This document shows positions 1 through 5,939 of a stretch of 11,520 nucleotides of DNA, in pieces. Where the stretch lies: assembly GCA_964607315.1 (NCBI GenBank), contig CAZSKA010000116.1:1-11520 (forward strand), in the 5' to 3' direction. Under the pieces are notes generated by a model. It searched no databases and was not told the origin of the DNA. It saw nothing but the letters and a program-made list of their open reading frames with translations. This stretch comes from JAHDFB01 sp964607315 (GTDB taxonomy: Bacteria; Bacteroidota; Bacteroidia; Chitinophagales; Saprospiraceae). The translations under genes were made by a program, and so were the position numbers. Every line of letters starts with the position of its first letter. Position 1 is the stretch's first letter.

Positions 1-1
1 C

Positions 2-328
2 TATAGAAAGAAAGTAAAAAGAAATACTATTATTGATAGCACAGATAACATGTACTTTATTAATAGTGGTTCTGTAGTAGAAAATGAAGCTGAAAAAAAT
101 ATCTTGATGAAAGAATTGAATCGTATGATTGATTCTTTGGAAGAAAATTTAAGAATTCCATTTGAAAAACATTATGCTGGATTTAAATACCAGGAGATTG
201 CTGATGAATTAGATTTACCTCTAGGAACTGTAAAAAGTAGAATCTTCTTCGCTAGAAAAGCATTAAAAGGAATGATCCAAGCTCAGTACGGGGATATCGA
301 TATGTTCAAAGTAAGACTTGCTTCTTAG
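2..328 (+). CDS. RNA polymerase sigma factor, ECF type (3' part only)
   Basis: This is the C-terminal part of a sigma-70 family ECF sigma factor, which directs core RNA polymerase to a promoter set. The frame is open to the left edge, reading YRKKVKRN before the first internal Met at 50, so the true start lies outside the window and Met50 should not be taken as the start. Visible are the end of region 2 with a basic stretch, a linker, and a complete region 4 in the last ~65 residues. Its helix-turn-helix (FKYQEIADELDLPLGTVKSR) would contact the -35-like element. Bacteroidota sigma factors of this type often have the YFINSG linker seen here. No anti-sigma gene follows; mutY begins 25 bases downstream. 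The regulon cannot be inferred. Confidence 0.9.
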   Translation, partial: YRKKVKRNTIIDSTDNMYFINSGSVVENEAEKNILMKELNRMIDSLEENLRIPFEKHYAGFKYQEIADELDLPLGTVKSRIFFARKALKGMIQAQYGDIDMFKVRLAS

Positions 329-348
329 TATTGTATTGTAGACCTTTG
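318..348 (+). promoter_or_regulatory. Possible Bacteroidota promoter before mutY
   Basis: TTG at 318-320 is followed after 20 bases by GACCTTTG at 341-348. This matches the TTG / TAnnTTTG pattern of Bacteroidota housekeeping promoters except for the first base of the -7 element (G for T). The implied start of transcription falls almost on the mutY ATG at 354, so the message would be nearly leaderless. That weakens the call. Confidence 0.25.
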
Positions 349-353
349 CAAGC

Positions 354-1424
354 ATGAGCGCAATAGCTGATGCAATACTAACGTGGCATAAAAATATTCA
401 TAGGGATTTACCGTGGAAGAATACGGTGAATCCCTATTTTATTTGGGTGTCTGAAATAATCCTACAACAAACCAGAGTAGAACAAGGAACCCCATATTAT
501 CTCCGGTTTATTGAAAAATTCCCCACGATCCAACATTTGGCGGAAGCCACGCAGGAAGAAGTCTATAAAATATGGGAAGGTCTAGGTTATTACTCGAGAG
601 CCCGCAACATGCACTTTACTGCTAAACACATCCAGAATAACTTACAGGGAACTTTTCCTAGTTCTTATGACGAATTAATAAAATTAAAAGGAGTTGGGCC
701 TTATACTGCTGCCGCTATTTCCAGTTTTGCTTTTGGAGAAGACAAAGCTGTCTTAGATGGCAACGTCTTTAGAGTATTGGCAAGACTTTATGCAGAATAC
801 GCACCTATAAATGAAGCAAAAAATAGAAAACTATTTCAAGGCTTAGTAGATAATCTTTTACCAAAAGAAAATTCAGCAGCTTTTAATCAGGCCATCATGG
901 ATTTTGGCGCAATCCTATGCAAACCAAAACAGCCTTTGTGTGAATCTTGTAATGTGAATGAATTATGTGCTGCCTATAGGAAAGGGACTGTTCAGGACCT
1001 ACCTATCAAGAAAAAATCAGGTAAAAAGAGAGAGCGTTATTTATATTTTTTGGACTTACGTCCAAAGGTTGGGGTATTTCCAGTCTGGAAAAGGGAAGGG
1101 AAGGATATATGGGAAGGCCTTTATACTTTGCCTTTTTTAGAAAGTGAAAAAGAGCTTGATGTTATAGAAGACAAGCAATGGAGGGATAAATATGGTTTAA
1201 ATTTTTTGGGTTTAACCCAAAAAGTTTGGGAAACTAAACATGTATTAAGTCATCAATTCTTACATTGTCGTTTTTACAGAGTAAGTGAAATAGATGTTGT
1301 TCAGGAGAAAAAACATTCCTATGGTAAGAATAATTTGAAGTGGATAAATGATGTAGATGAAGTCCCATGGCCAGTGGTGATTACAAAGTATTTCAAGCAA
1401 TTAAAAAATAATAATCCACAATAA
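354..1424 (+). CDS. mutY: A/G-specific adenine DNA glycosylase MutY
   Basis: MutY removes adenine mispaired with 8-oxoguanine or guanine, a base-excision repair step that prevents G:C to T:A transversions. The HhH-GPD fold spans about residues 1-210, with the catalytic Glu34 in SEIILQQT, the helix-hairpin-helix GVGPYT at 113-118 and the catalytic Asp135 in LDGNV. A [4Fe-4S] site follows with Cys189, 196, 199 and 205, spaced C-X6-C-X2-C-X5-C. Residues ~229-350 form the NUDIX-like 8-oxoG recognition domain, with the Ser299-His300 pair of the FSH loop (here LSH). The length of 356 is normal for the family. The ATG start is supported by the family-like N-terminus leading into RDLPW. It sits upstream of ssb, gldE and gldD in the common Bacteroidota order. 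Confidence 0.97.
   Translation: MSAIADAILTWHKNIHRDLPWKNTVNPYFIWVSEIILQQTRVEQGTPYYLRFIEKFPTIQHLAEATQEEVYKIWEGLGYYSRARNMHFTAKHIQNNLQGTFPSSYDELIKLKGVGPYTAAAISSFAFGEDKAVLDGNVFRVLARLYAEYAPINEAKNRKLFQGLVDNLLPKENSAAFNQAIMDFGAILCKPKQPLCESCNVNELCAAYRKGTVQDLPIKKKSGKKRERYLYFLDLRPKVGVFPVWKREGKDIWEGLYTLPFLESEKELDVIEDKQWRDKYGLNFLGLTQKVWETKHVLSHQFLHCRFYRVSEIDVVQEKKHSYGKNNLKWINDVDEVPWPVVITKYFKQLKNNNPQ
1203..1223. repeat. Palindrome TTTTTGGGTT-T-AACCCAAAAA (copy 1 of a recurring motif)
   Basis: A perfect inverted repeat with 10-base arms and one central base lies inside the NUDIX-like part of mutY (coding FLGLTQK). Its core is TTTGGG-N5-CCCAAA, and the same core recurs at 3276, 5217 and 8150. A further TTTGGG half-site lies at 1225-1230. 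Confidence 0.7.
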
Positions 1425-1446
1425 ATTGACTATCAGGTTAAAAATT

Positions 1447-1477
1447 TTGGAATTCACGAAAATCTTAATCATTTTTG
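1447..1477 (+). promoter_or_regulatory. Probable ssb promoter
   Basis: TTG at 1447-1449 is separated by 20 bases from CATTTTTG at 1470-1477, close to the Bacteroidota TTG / TAnnTTTG pattern (C for T at the first base). Transcription would start around 1482-1485, a few bases before the ssb ATG at 1492. The 67-base mutY-ssb gap makes a separate ssb promoter reasonable. Confidence 0.4.
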
Positions 1478-1491
1478 TATAAAATCTGTAT

Positions 1492-1944
1492 ATGATAAAT
1501 AAAGTAATTTTAGTGGGAAACTTAGGAGCTGATCCTGAGGTAAGGCATTTAGAAACTTCAGTAGTTGCAAAATTGTCTGTTGCAACAAATGAAAACTATA
1601 AAGATAAATCTGGTGAATGGCAGAAAATTACAACATGGCATAATGTGGTAGTATGGCGTGCTCTAGCTGAAAATGTAGAGCGTAACTATAAAAAAGGTAT
1701 GCAGGTGTATGTTGAAGGGAAGTTGACAAATAGAAAGTGGCAAGACAAAGATGGTAATGATCGTTATACAACAGAGGTTGTGGGGAATGTCTTGAGAATT
1801 TTAGGAAGTAGAGAGCAAAATGATATGCTAAGAGGTGGAACTTCTACTTCTGCGTCTATACCTGCCGAAGCTCCTACAAAACCTGCCCAAGAACATACGG
1901 ATAATTTTACCGACAATACAGAAGACGATGATCTTCCGTTTTAA
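1492..1944 (+). CDS. ssb: Single-stranded DNA-binding protein SSB
   Basis: SSB coats single-stranded DNA during replication, recombination and repair, normally as a homotetramer, and recruits partners through its C-terminal tip. The OB fold covers residues 1-105: it starts MINKVILVGNLGADPEVR and has the aromatic residues Trp43, Trp49 and Trp55 plus a typical VEGKLTNRKWQ strand. Residues ~106-144 are a disordered Ala/Thr/Pro/Glu linker. The protein ends in the acidic interaction tip DDDLPF (145-150), a variant of DDDIPF. The length of 150 is normal. The ATG follows a probable promoter, and the gene is closed by a hairpin/T-run terminator. It may therefore be a single-gene unit within the mutY-ssb-gldE-gldD cluster. 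Confidence 0.97.
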   Translation: MINKVILVGNLGADPEVRHLETSVVAKLSVATNENYKDKSGEWQKITTWHNVVVWRALAENVERNYKKGMQVYVEGKLTNRKWQDKDGNDRYTTEVVGNVLRILGSREQNDMLRGGTSTSASIPAEAPTKPAQEHTDNFTDNTEDDDLPF

Positions 1945-1974
1945 GTATCAAGAATTAATTGATACTATATTTTT
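1944..1974 (+). terminator. Rho-independent terminator of ssb
   Basis: A perfect 8-bp stem, AGTATCAA (1944-1951) with TTGATACT (1959-1966), encloses a 7-base loop and is followed by a T-rich stretch with five consecutive T (1970-1974). It begins at the last base of the ssb stop codon. The stem is AT-rich, so termination may be partial and some read-through into gldE is possible. Confidence 0.6.
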
Positions 1975-1991
1975 AAACTAAACATCTGGAA

Positions 1992-3395
1992 TTGGACCCT
2001 GAGCCCGCCCAACATTTATTTTATTTATTACAGTTCTTCTATTTAAACATAGGAATCACAGGATTGATTGTTTCTATAATCATTCTCCTCCTCTTATTGT
2101 TATGTTCTGCTTTAATTTCTGGTAGTGAAATTGCTTTCTTCTCGCTATCATCATCTAATATTGAAGACTTAAAAAACGATAAGAATAAATCATCTTCCTT
2201 CATTATCAAATTGCTAGACAATCCAGCGAAGTTATTAGCAACCATTCTGATTGTTAATAACTTAATCAATATTGCCATAGTCATATTGTCTACCTACATT
2301 CTTGGTGAATTATTGACTCCTGAAAGTTTGAATGGTATGAGTGTGTGGATTAGTGAAATGTTTGGCAATTCTATATCTGTAGATTGGGTAAAGAAAAGTA
2401 TAGAATTCCTTATTACGGTGGTTGCTGTTACATTCTTACTCGTATTATTCGGTGAAGTAGCTCCTAAAATTTATGCTTCGTTCAATAACTTACAGTTTTC
2501 CAAATTCATGGCTAGACCTCTTAATGCATTGAACATTGTTTTTGGTTTTTTAAGTAATGGTCTGGTAAAATGGTCTGATGGTTTAGAGAGAAGACTAACG
2601 CGTGCACAGGGAAAAACAACAAGCAAGGAAGATATTGATCACGCAATAGAATTGACCGTTAATCAATATACCAACGAAGAACAAGAAGCTGATATCTTAA
2701 GAGGTATTATTAACTTTAGTGATTTGAATGTTAAACAAATCATGTGCCCGCGTACTGATATTGTTGGCTTTTCGAAAGATGAAGATTATCATACTATTTT
2801 GAAAATGATCCAAGAAAAAGGTTATTCTAGGATTCCTATTTACGAGGAAAGCCTTGATAAAATTACGGGATTATTATATGCTAAAGATTTGATTTCACAT
2901 CTCTCCGAGAATAAAGATTTTAATTGGTGTGACTTGATTAGAGATAAACTCATCTTTGCTCCAGAAACAAAAAAGGTAAACGAATTACTTAAGGAATTCC
3001 AAACTGAACGTGTACATATGGCAATAGTAGTTGATGAATATGGTGGAGTTTCTGGATTAGTTACCTTAGAGGATGTGATGGAAGAGGTAATAGGAGAGAT
3101 AAAGGATGAATTCGACGAAGATGAAGAGTTAGATTATGTAAAAATAGATGATAATAACTACATTTTTGAAGGTAAAACTAACTTGACAGATGTTAGTAGA
3201 GTAGCAGATATTGATGGCTCCATATTCGATCAAGCCAAAGGAGAATCCGAGAGCTTAGCAGGTATGATGCTGGAAATTTTGGGAGTAATCCCCAAAATAG
3301 ATAAAGAAATAATGGTAGGAAATATTAAACTAAAAGTTGTTGCCGTTAATAAAAAGAGAATTGAAAAAATTACACTTACTAAACTAAATAAGTAA
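1992..3395 (+). CDS. gldE: Gliding motility-associated protein GldE (HlyC/CorC family)
   Basis: GldE is an inner-membrane protein needed for, or supporting, gliding and type IX secretion in Bacteroidota; its biochemical role is not established. It has the CorC/HlyC layout. A DUF21 membrane domain spans residues ~15-205, with hydrophobic segments near 21-43, 79-103 and 135-158 and the signatures SGSEIAFFSL and LFGEVAPK. Two CBS domains follow (~251-305 and ~320-375, with MCPRTDI, YSRIPIY, VDEYGGVSGLVTLEDV and EEVIGEI), then a CorC_HlyC domain (~385-463). The start is TTG at 1992: there is no in-frame ATG until deep in the protein, a stop lies at 1974-1976, and MDPEP is a typical GldE N-terminus. 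The stop TAA overlaps the gldD ATG by one base, so the two are translationally coupled. Confidence 0.93.
   Translation: MDPEPAQHLFYLLQFFYLNIGITGLIVSIIILLLLLLCSALISGSEIAFFSLSSSNIEDLKNDKNKSSSFIIKLLDNPAKLLATILIVNNLINIAIVILSTYILGELLTPESLNGMSVWISEMFGNSISVDWVKKSIEFLITVVAVTFLLVLFGEVAPKIYASFNNLQFSKFMARPLNALNIVFGFLSNGLVKWSDGLERRLTRAQGKTTSKEDIDHAIELTVNQYTNEEQEADILRGIINFSDLNVKQIMCPRTDIVGFSKDEDYHTILKMIQEKGYSRIPIYEESLDKITGLLYAKDLISHLSENKDFNWCDLIRDKLIFAPETKKVNELLKEFQTERVHMAIVVDEYGGVSGLVTLEDVMEEVIGEIKDEFDEDEELDYVKIDDNNYIFEGKTNLTDVSRVADIDGSIFDQAKGESESLAGMMLEILGVIPKIDKEIMVGNIKLKVVAVNKKRIEKITLTKLNK
3276..3298. repeat. Palindrome ATTTTGGG-N7-CCCAAAAT (copy 2 of a recurring motif)
   Basis: A perfect inverted repeat with 8-base arms (3276-3283 and 3291-3298) around AGTAATC lies inside gldE (coding ILGVIPK). 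It shares the TTTGGG...CCCAAA core with the sites at 1203, 5217 and 8150, although the reading frame and protein context differ. Confidence 0.7.
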
Positions 3396-3985
3396 TGCGA
3401 GGAATAATAGCTGGTTTAATAGTATGTTTTATCGCTGTATCGTGTAAAGATAATCAGGTTTATGTACCTAAGCCGAGAATGTACCCTAAGATTACTTATC
3501 CACAAGGTGAATTACAGACTTTTGACGAGTCGTATTGTAAAATGTCTTTTGAATATCCAACCTATGCAAAGGTAGAGCAAGATAAATACTTTTTTGATGA
3601 AGATCCTATTGATCCTTGCTGGTTCAATGTTCAATTTCCAGATTTAGCCGGGACTTTGTATTGTTCATATATTCCTATTGATAATAGAGCACATTACGAT
3701 AAGTTGATAAATGATTCTTTTAGACTAGTGGAAGAGCATAATTCAAAAGCAAACTTTAGACAAGAGGAATATATACAGAATAAATATGGTGTAGGAGGTT
3801 TGTATTTTACATTAGGCGGTGAAGTGGCAACTAACATGCAATATGTGCTAACAGATACTACATCACATTTCTTCAGAGCAAGCCTCTACTTCGATAGTAA
3901 AGTACGCCCAGATAGTATCCGCCCAATCTTAGAATTCGTGAAATCAGATGTGGATAAGATGATAGAGAGTTTCAGATGGAATTAA
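3395..3985 (+). CDS. gldD: Gliding motility lipoprotein GldD
   Basis: GldD is a lipoprotein required for gliding and type IX secretion in studied flavobacteria; the molecular mechanism is unclear. The protein begins with a short basic end and hydrophobic stretch, followed by a lipobox ending AVSC with the lipidated Cys17. Next come KDNQVYVPKPRMYPKITYP, which resembles the conserved start of mature GldD, and a ~160-residue soluble region. The length of 196 fits the family. The ATG overlaps the last base of the gldE stop (TAATG), showing co-translation with gldE. The gene ends 25 bases from the stop of the converging GHMP kinase. Confidence 0.92.
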   Translation: MRGIIAGLIVCFIAVSCKDNQVYVPKPRMYPKITYPQGELQTFDESYCKMSFEYPTYAKVEQDKYFFDEDPIDPCWFNVQFPDLAGTLYCSYIPIDNRAHYDKLINDSFRLVEEHNSKANFRQEEYIQNKYGVGGLYFTLGGEVATNMQYVLTDTTSHFFRASLYFDSKVRPDSIRPILEFVKSDVDKMIESFRWN

Positions 3986-4020
3986 TCATTCCCGATTAAG
4001 CAATTAATAATTAATCATTC
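3981..4020. repeat. Direct and inverted repeats between convergent stop codons
   Basis: The 11-base sequence ATTAATCATTC occurs at 3981-3991 and 4010-4020, covering the stop codons of both converging genes (gldD TAA on +, GHMP kinase TAA on -). The inverted segment GATTAA at 3994-3999 can pair with TTAATC of either copy, giving alternative 6-bp hairpins. It may act as a weak bidirectional terminator, but there is no clear T-run. Confidence 0.4.
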
Positions 4021-4904
4021 ACTATCATGTCATCGAAAGCAATTAAGGTATTGTAACCTTTATCCTGGAAGTATTTCTTAGTTTTTGCTTCACTCTCTTC
4101 AGAACTAATCATCACAAAGTCACCACCCCAAGCACCTAAAGATTTAACACATCCCCAGAAATCTCCGAATCGCTCATCTTTTACAGTGGTTTTGTTGATG
4201 GTTTTAGAAACGATTTTCTCGTGCTCGCATAAGATATTTTGGAAATCTTCCAGTTTTTTAGTTCCTAAAATCTCGTCTGTCAGCTGAGTTAATTCCTTTG
4301 CAGTAGATTTCTTTGATTTTACTTTCTTAAAGTAATAGTCTAATGCTTCTTTACTTGATTGTTTCTCATTCAAATGAAGAAAATACAAGTTCTCTTTAAA
4401 AGAAGGATCAAAATCTACTTCTTCGAAATGTAAAGAATCACCTGTATATTCATATGTGATTGGCCCATCTGCTGCAGCACAAGCCACATCATAACCAGAT
4501 CCATTAGAAACTTTAAAATGCAATAAGAAAGGATTTACATCAGCCCAAGCTGCTAACATATGTGTTAGAGTAGAAGACGATCCTAATCCCCAATCTCGTG
4601 GAAATTCTAAGTGAGTTTCTATTTTGAAGGCTTTCCAATTATTTAGGAATTCAGAATTAAGTCGAACTGCATTTCTAAGTAACTTTCTTAAGTTTTCAGA
4701 AACTTCTTCGTTATTAGTCTTAACGGGTGAGAAATCGTACAGTGAAATTTGAGATTCAAACCATAGGTTACCCTCGCTATCGTAGCTTTTCCATCCAAGG
4801 TCACTACCTCTTGCAGGCTTAATTGACATCTTTTGACCAAGCTTAGTTGGGAAGGCTAGTGACTTAGCTCCGTCGAGTACGAAGTATTCACTAGTAAGCA
4901 TCAA
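4011..4904 (-). CDS. GYDIA-type GHMP kinase (mevalonate kinase-like)
   Basis: This is a small-molecule kinase of the GHMP superfamily. The Bacteroidota subfamily named for a GYDIA motif is often found with mevalonate-pathway genes, so an isoprenoid-precursor role is plausible but the substrate is unproven. Motif 2, the ATP-binding loop, is seen as GLGSSS (106-111). GSGYDVA (135-141) is the subfamily signature. The C-terminal glycine motif appears as LGAWGGDFV (256-264). The only canonical starts are TTG at 4904 and ATG at 4901. However, the codons just upstream still encode FYARGK in frame, which together with LMLTSEYFVLDGA forms the usual first strand of the family. The true N-terminus therefore probably lies upstream, perhaps at an ATC at 4934-4932; an in-frame stop sits at 4955-4953. 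No other mevalonate-pathway gene is adjacent. Confidence 0.85.
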   Translation of the reverse strand: MMLTSEYFVLDGAKSLAFPTKLGQKMSIKPARGSDLGWKSYDSEGNLWFESQISLYDFSPVKTNNEEVSENLRKLLRNAVRLNSEFLNNWKAFKIETHLEFPRDWGLGSSSTLTHMLAAWADVNPFLLHFKVSNGSGYDVACAAADGPITYEYTGDSLHFEEVDFDPSFKENLYFLHLNEKQSSKEALDYYFKKVKSKKSTAKELTQLTDEILGTKKLEDFQNILCEHEKIVSKTINKTTVKDERFGDFWGCVKSLGAWGGDFVMISSEESEAKTKKYFQDKGYNTLIAFDDMIVND

Positions 4905-4984
4905 TTTTCCTCGAGCGTAGAAAGATTGTTTGATCTTAGATTTATTTAAAAATTAGTAAATCTTGTTTTGTTTTTTCGATGCGC

Positions 4985-5010
4985 CTATCTTCAAATAAAT
5001 TTGAAGATAG
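4985..5010. repeat. Perfect 11-bp inverted repeat, CTATCTTCAAA / TTTGAAGATAG
   Basis: The arms at 4985-4995 and 5000-5010 are exact complements around TAAA. The right arm contains the TTG that could serve as the -33 element of the promoter at 5021-5028. No T-run follows on either strand, so an operator or RNA structure in the kinase leader is likelier than a terminator. Confidence 0.6.
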
Positions 5011-5028
5011 ATGTTGGGGGTAAATTTG
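5001..5028 (+). promoter_or_regulatory. Orphan Bacteroidota-type promoter
   Basis: TTG at 5001-5003, a 17-base spacer and an exact TAnnTTTG element (TAAATTTG, 5021-5028) fit the Bacteroidota consensus. Transcription would start near 5034. No protein gene follows on this strand, which is the main reason to suspect a small RNA or leader here. A chance match in AT-rich DNA remains possible. Confidence 0.4.
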
Positions 5029-5033
5029 CTAAG

Positions 5034-5101
5034 TGCGATTTACAATGCGTAAAAGTAGCATTATTATTTAAATATAGAATTATTCTATATATTAATTTTT
5101 T
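5034..5101 (+). ncRNA. Candidate small RNA or leader with terminator
   Basis: Downstream of the orphan promoter there is a 5-bp hairpin (TTTAC 5039-5043 with GTAAA 5049-5053). A second hairpin of 8 bp follows (ATATAGAA 5072-5079 with TTCTATAT 5083-5090), and then six T (5096-5101), which resembles an AT-rich intrinsic terminator. The product would be about 65 nucleotides. Between the hairpins a mini-frame at 5045-5071 encodes MRKSSIII and stops just before the terminator, like an attenuator leader peptide, but no gene follows on the plus strand. This is inferred from layout only; I recognise no RNA family. Confidence 0.25.
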
Positions 5102-5216
5102 AAATATGATGTTAAAATTTAGAATTCTCTCTATATCTCCTTTGAGCAATACCCATTCTGCATTAAAATTTCGCTTATTTTAGGTTTTTTATAGTACTAG
5201 AATTAAGGAAAATTTC

Positions 5217-5233
5217 TTTGGGCTTGACCCAAA
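5217..5233. repeat. Palindrome TTTGGG-CTTGA-CCCAAA (copy 3 of a recurring motif)
   Basis: A 6-bp inverted repeat around CTTGA lies 21 bases beyond the stop of the elaA-like gene. It could be that operon's terminator, but on the minus strand it is followed by GAAATTTT rather than a clean T-run. The 16-base stretch CTTTGGGCTTGACCCA (5216-5231) is repeated exactly, in reverse orientation, inside the lamin-tail gene at 7966-7981. Confidence 0.6.
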
Positions 5234-5254
5234 AATTAATAGAGAAAAAGACAA

Positions 5255-5701
5255 TTATATAGAATAAACCATCCCACAATGAGGGATTCCATCTTCTAAA
5301 TATCGTTCACCAGTTTCTTCAAAACCTAATTCTATATAGAATTTTAAAAGATAAACTTGAGCAGAGATTTTTATTTTCTCGCCTGGAAATAATTCTTGAC
5401 ACTTCTGAATTGAAAATGTCATCAGTCGCTTTCCTATACCTTTTCCTCTAACTGATTTATGATTTACTACTCTTCCTACGCTAACGTAATTTTCGTAAGA
5501 AACACCTTTAGGTACAAGCCTTGTATAGGCAATTAATGTATTTTTCTCATACATGAGAATATGATGCGATGCCTGATCTTTACCGTCAGCATCAAGATAT
5601 GGACAATCCTGTTCTACAACGAATACATCCTGTCTTAGCTGAAGTAAATCGTATAATTGATTTGTAGTCAATTGCTCCCATGCAAGGCAAAGCTCTTCCA
5701 T
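5255..5701 (-). CDS. elaA: ElaA-type GNAT family N-acetyltransferase
   Basis: This is a single-domain acyltransferase of the GNAT superfamily that would transfer an acetyl group from acetyl-CoA to an unknown amine. It closely follows the ElaA pattern: LYDLLQLRQDVFVVEQDCPYLDADGKD near residues 16-42, strand LIAYTRLVP, and the acetyl-CoA pyrophosphate loop VRGKGIGKRLM (~84-94, the Q/RxxGxG/A motif). It then has AQVYLLKFYIELGF (~115-128) and the closing EDGIPHCGM. The length of 148 matches ElaA. It is the last gene of a three-gene minus-strand operon and starts 2 bases after the preceding stop codon. The substrate is not known for the family. Confidence 0.92.
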   Translation of the reverse strand: MEELCLAWEQLTTNQLYDLLQLRQDVFVVEQDCPYLDADGKDQASHHILMYEKNTLIAYTRLVPKGVSYENYVSVGRVVNHKSVRGKGIGKRLMTFSIQKCQELFPGEKIKISAQVYLLKFYIELGFEETGERYLEDGIPHCGMVYSI

Positions 5702-5703
5702 TC

Positions 5704-5937
5704 TTATTTATCTTTGTGAAGAACTACTATTAAGCCTCTGGTATACGCAATGGTATTTTTTGAACCTGTGATAGATTCCATGGAATGAAGTTCCCAGCCT
5801 TCCGGTGTATACCTAGTAAGTAAGGCTTCTAATTCGTTTTCAAGTGCAATCCCATCAGGGTAATAAGAATAAGTTTTTTCCGATATGTTTTTGAATAATT
5901 GCTTCGATTCAATATAGAATGTCTTATATAATTTCAT
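5704..5937 (-). CDS. Small DUF4177-like protein
   Basis: This 77-residue protein of unknown function begins MKLYKTFYI. It has a helix around residues 28-43 (ALENELEALLTRY), then the motif PEGWELHSMESI (45-56), and a final strand GLIVVLHKDK. The arrangement strand, helix, 'GWEL' motif, strand is that of DUF4177 proteins, small alpha/beta proteins with no assigned role. It has no signal peptide or membrane segment, so it is probably cytoplasmic. It sits with 2-base gaps between the EEP-fold gene and the elaA-like gene, so all three should be translated from one message. The reading frame is credible because of this tight packing and its protein-like composition. Confidence 0.75.
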   Translation of the reverse strand: MKLYKTFYIESKQLFKNISEKTYSYYPDGIALENELEALLTRYTPEGWELHSMESITGSKNTIAYTRGLIVVLHKDK

Positions 5938-5939
5938 TA

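Larger units (their letters stand above)
4905..5254. other. 350-base intergenic region without a convincing gene
   Basis: This gap lies between the 5' end of the GHMP kinase and the 3' end of the elaA-like gene, both on the minus strand. Its first ~30 bases may belong to the kinase N-terminus. It holds a perfect 11-bp palindrome (4985-5010), an exact TAnnTTTG promoter element on the plus strand (5021-5028), a small hairpin (5039-5053), an 8-bp hairpin followed by six T (5072-5101) and a TTTGGG-N5-CCCAAA palindrome (5217-5233). Bases 5102-5216 are AT-rich and show nothing further. A weak plus-strand frame at 4968-5183 has no start codon or protein character that I would trust. Confidence 0.7.

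Noticed and set aside
50..328. Sigma factor starting at Met50
   Set aside because: The frame is open to the window edge and the residues before Met50 belong to the family's region 2-linker, so the gene is partial and not a short protein.
958..1140. Second plus-strand frame inside mutY
   Set aside because: It overlaps the iron-sulfur and linker region of a clear mutY gene and has no family character.
4968..5183. A 71-residue plus-strand frame in the intergenic gap
   Set aside because: It starts at a non-ATG codon, runs through two palindromes and a candidate terminator, and has a composition (Phe/Leu/Ile/Lys) expected from AT-rich non-coding DNA.
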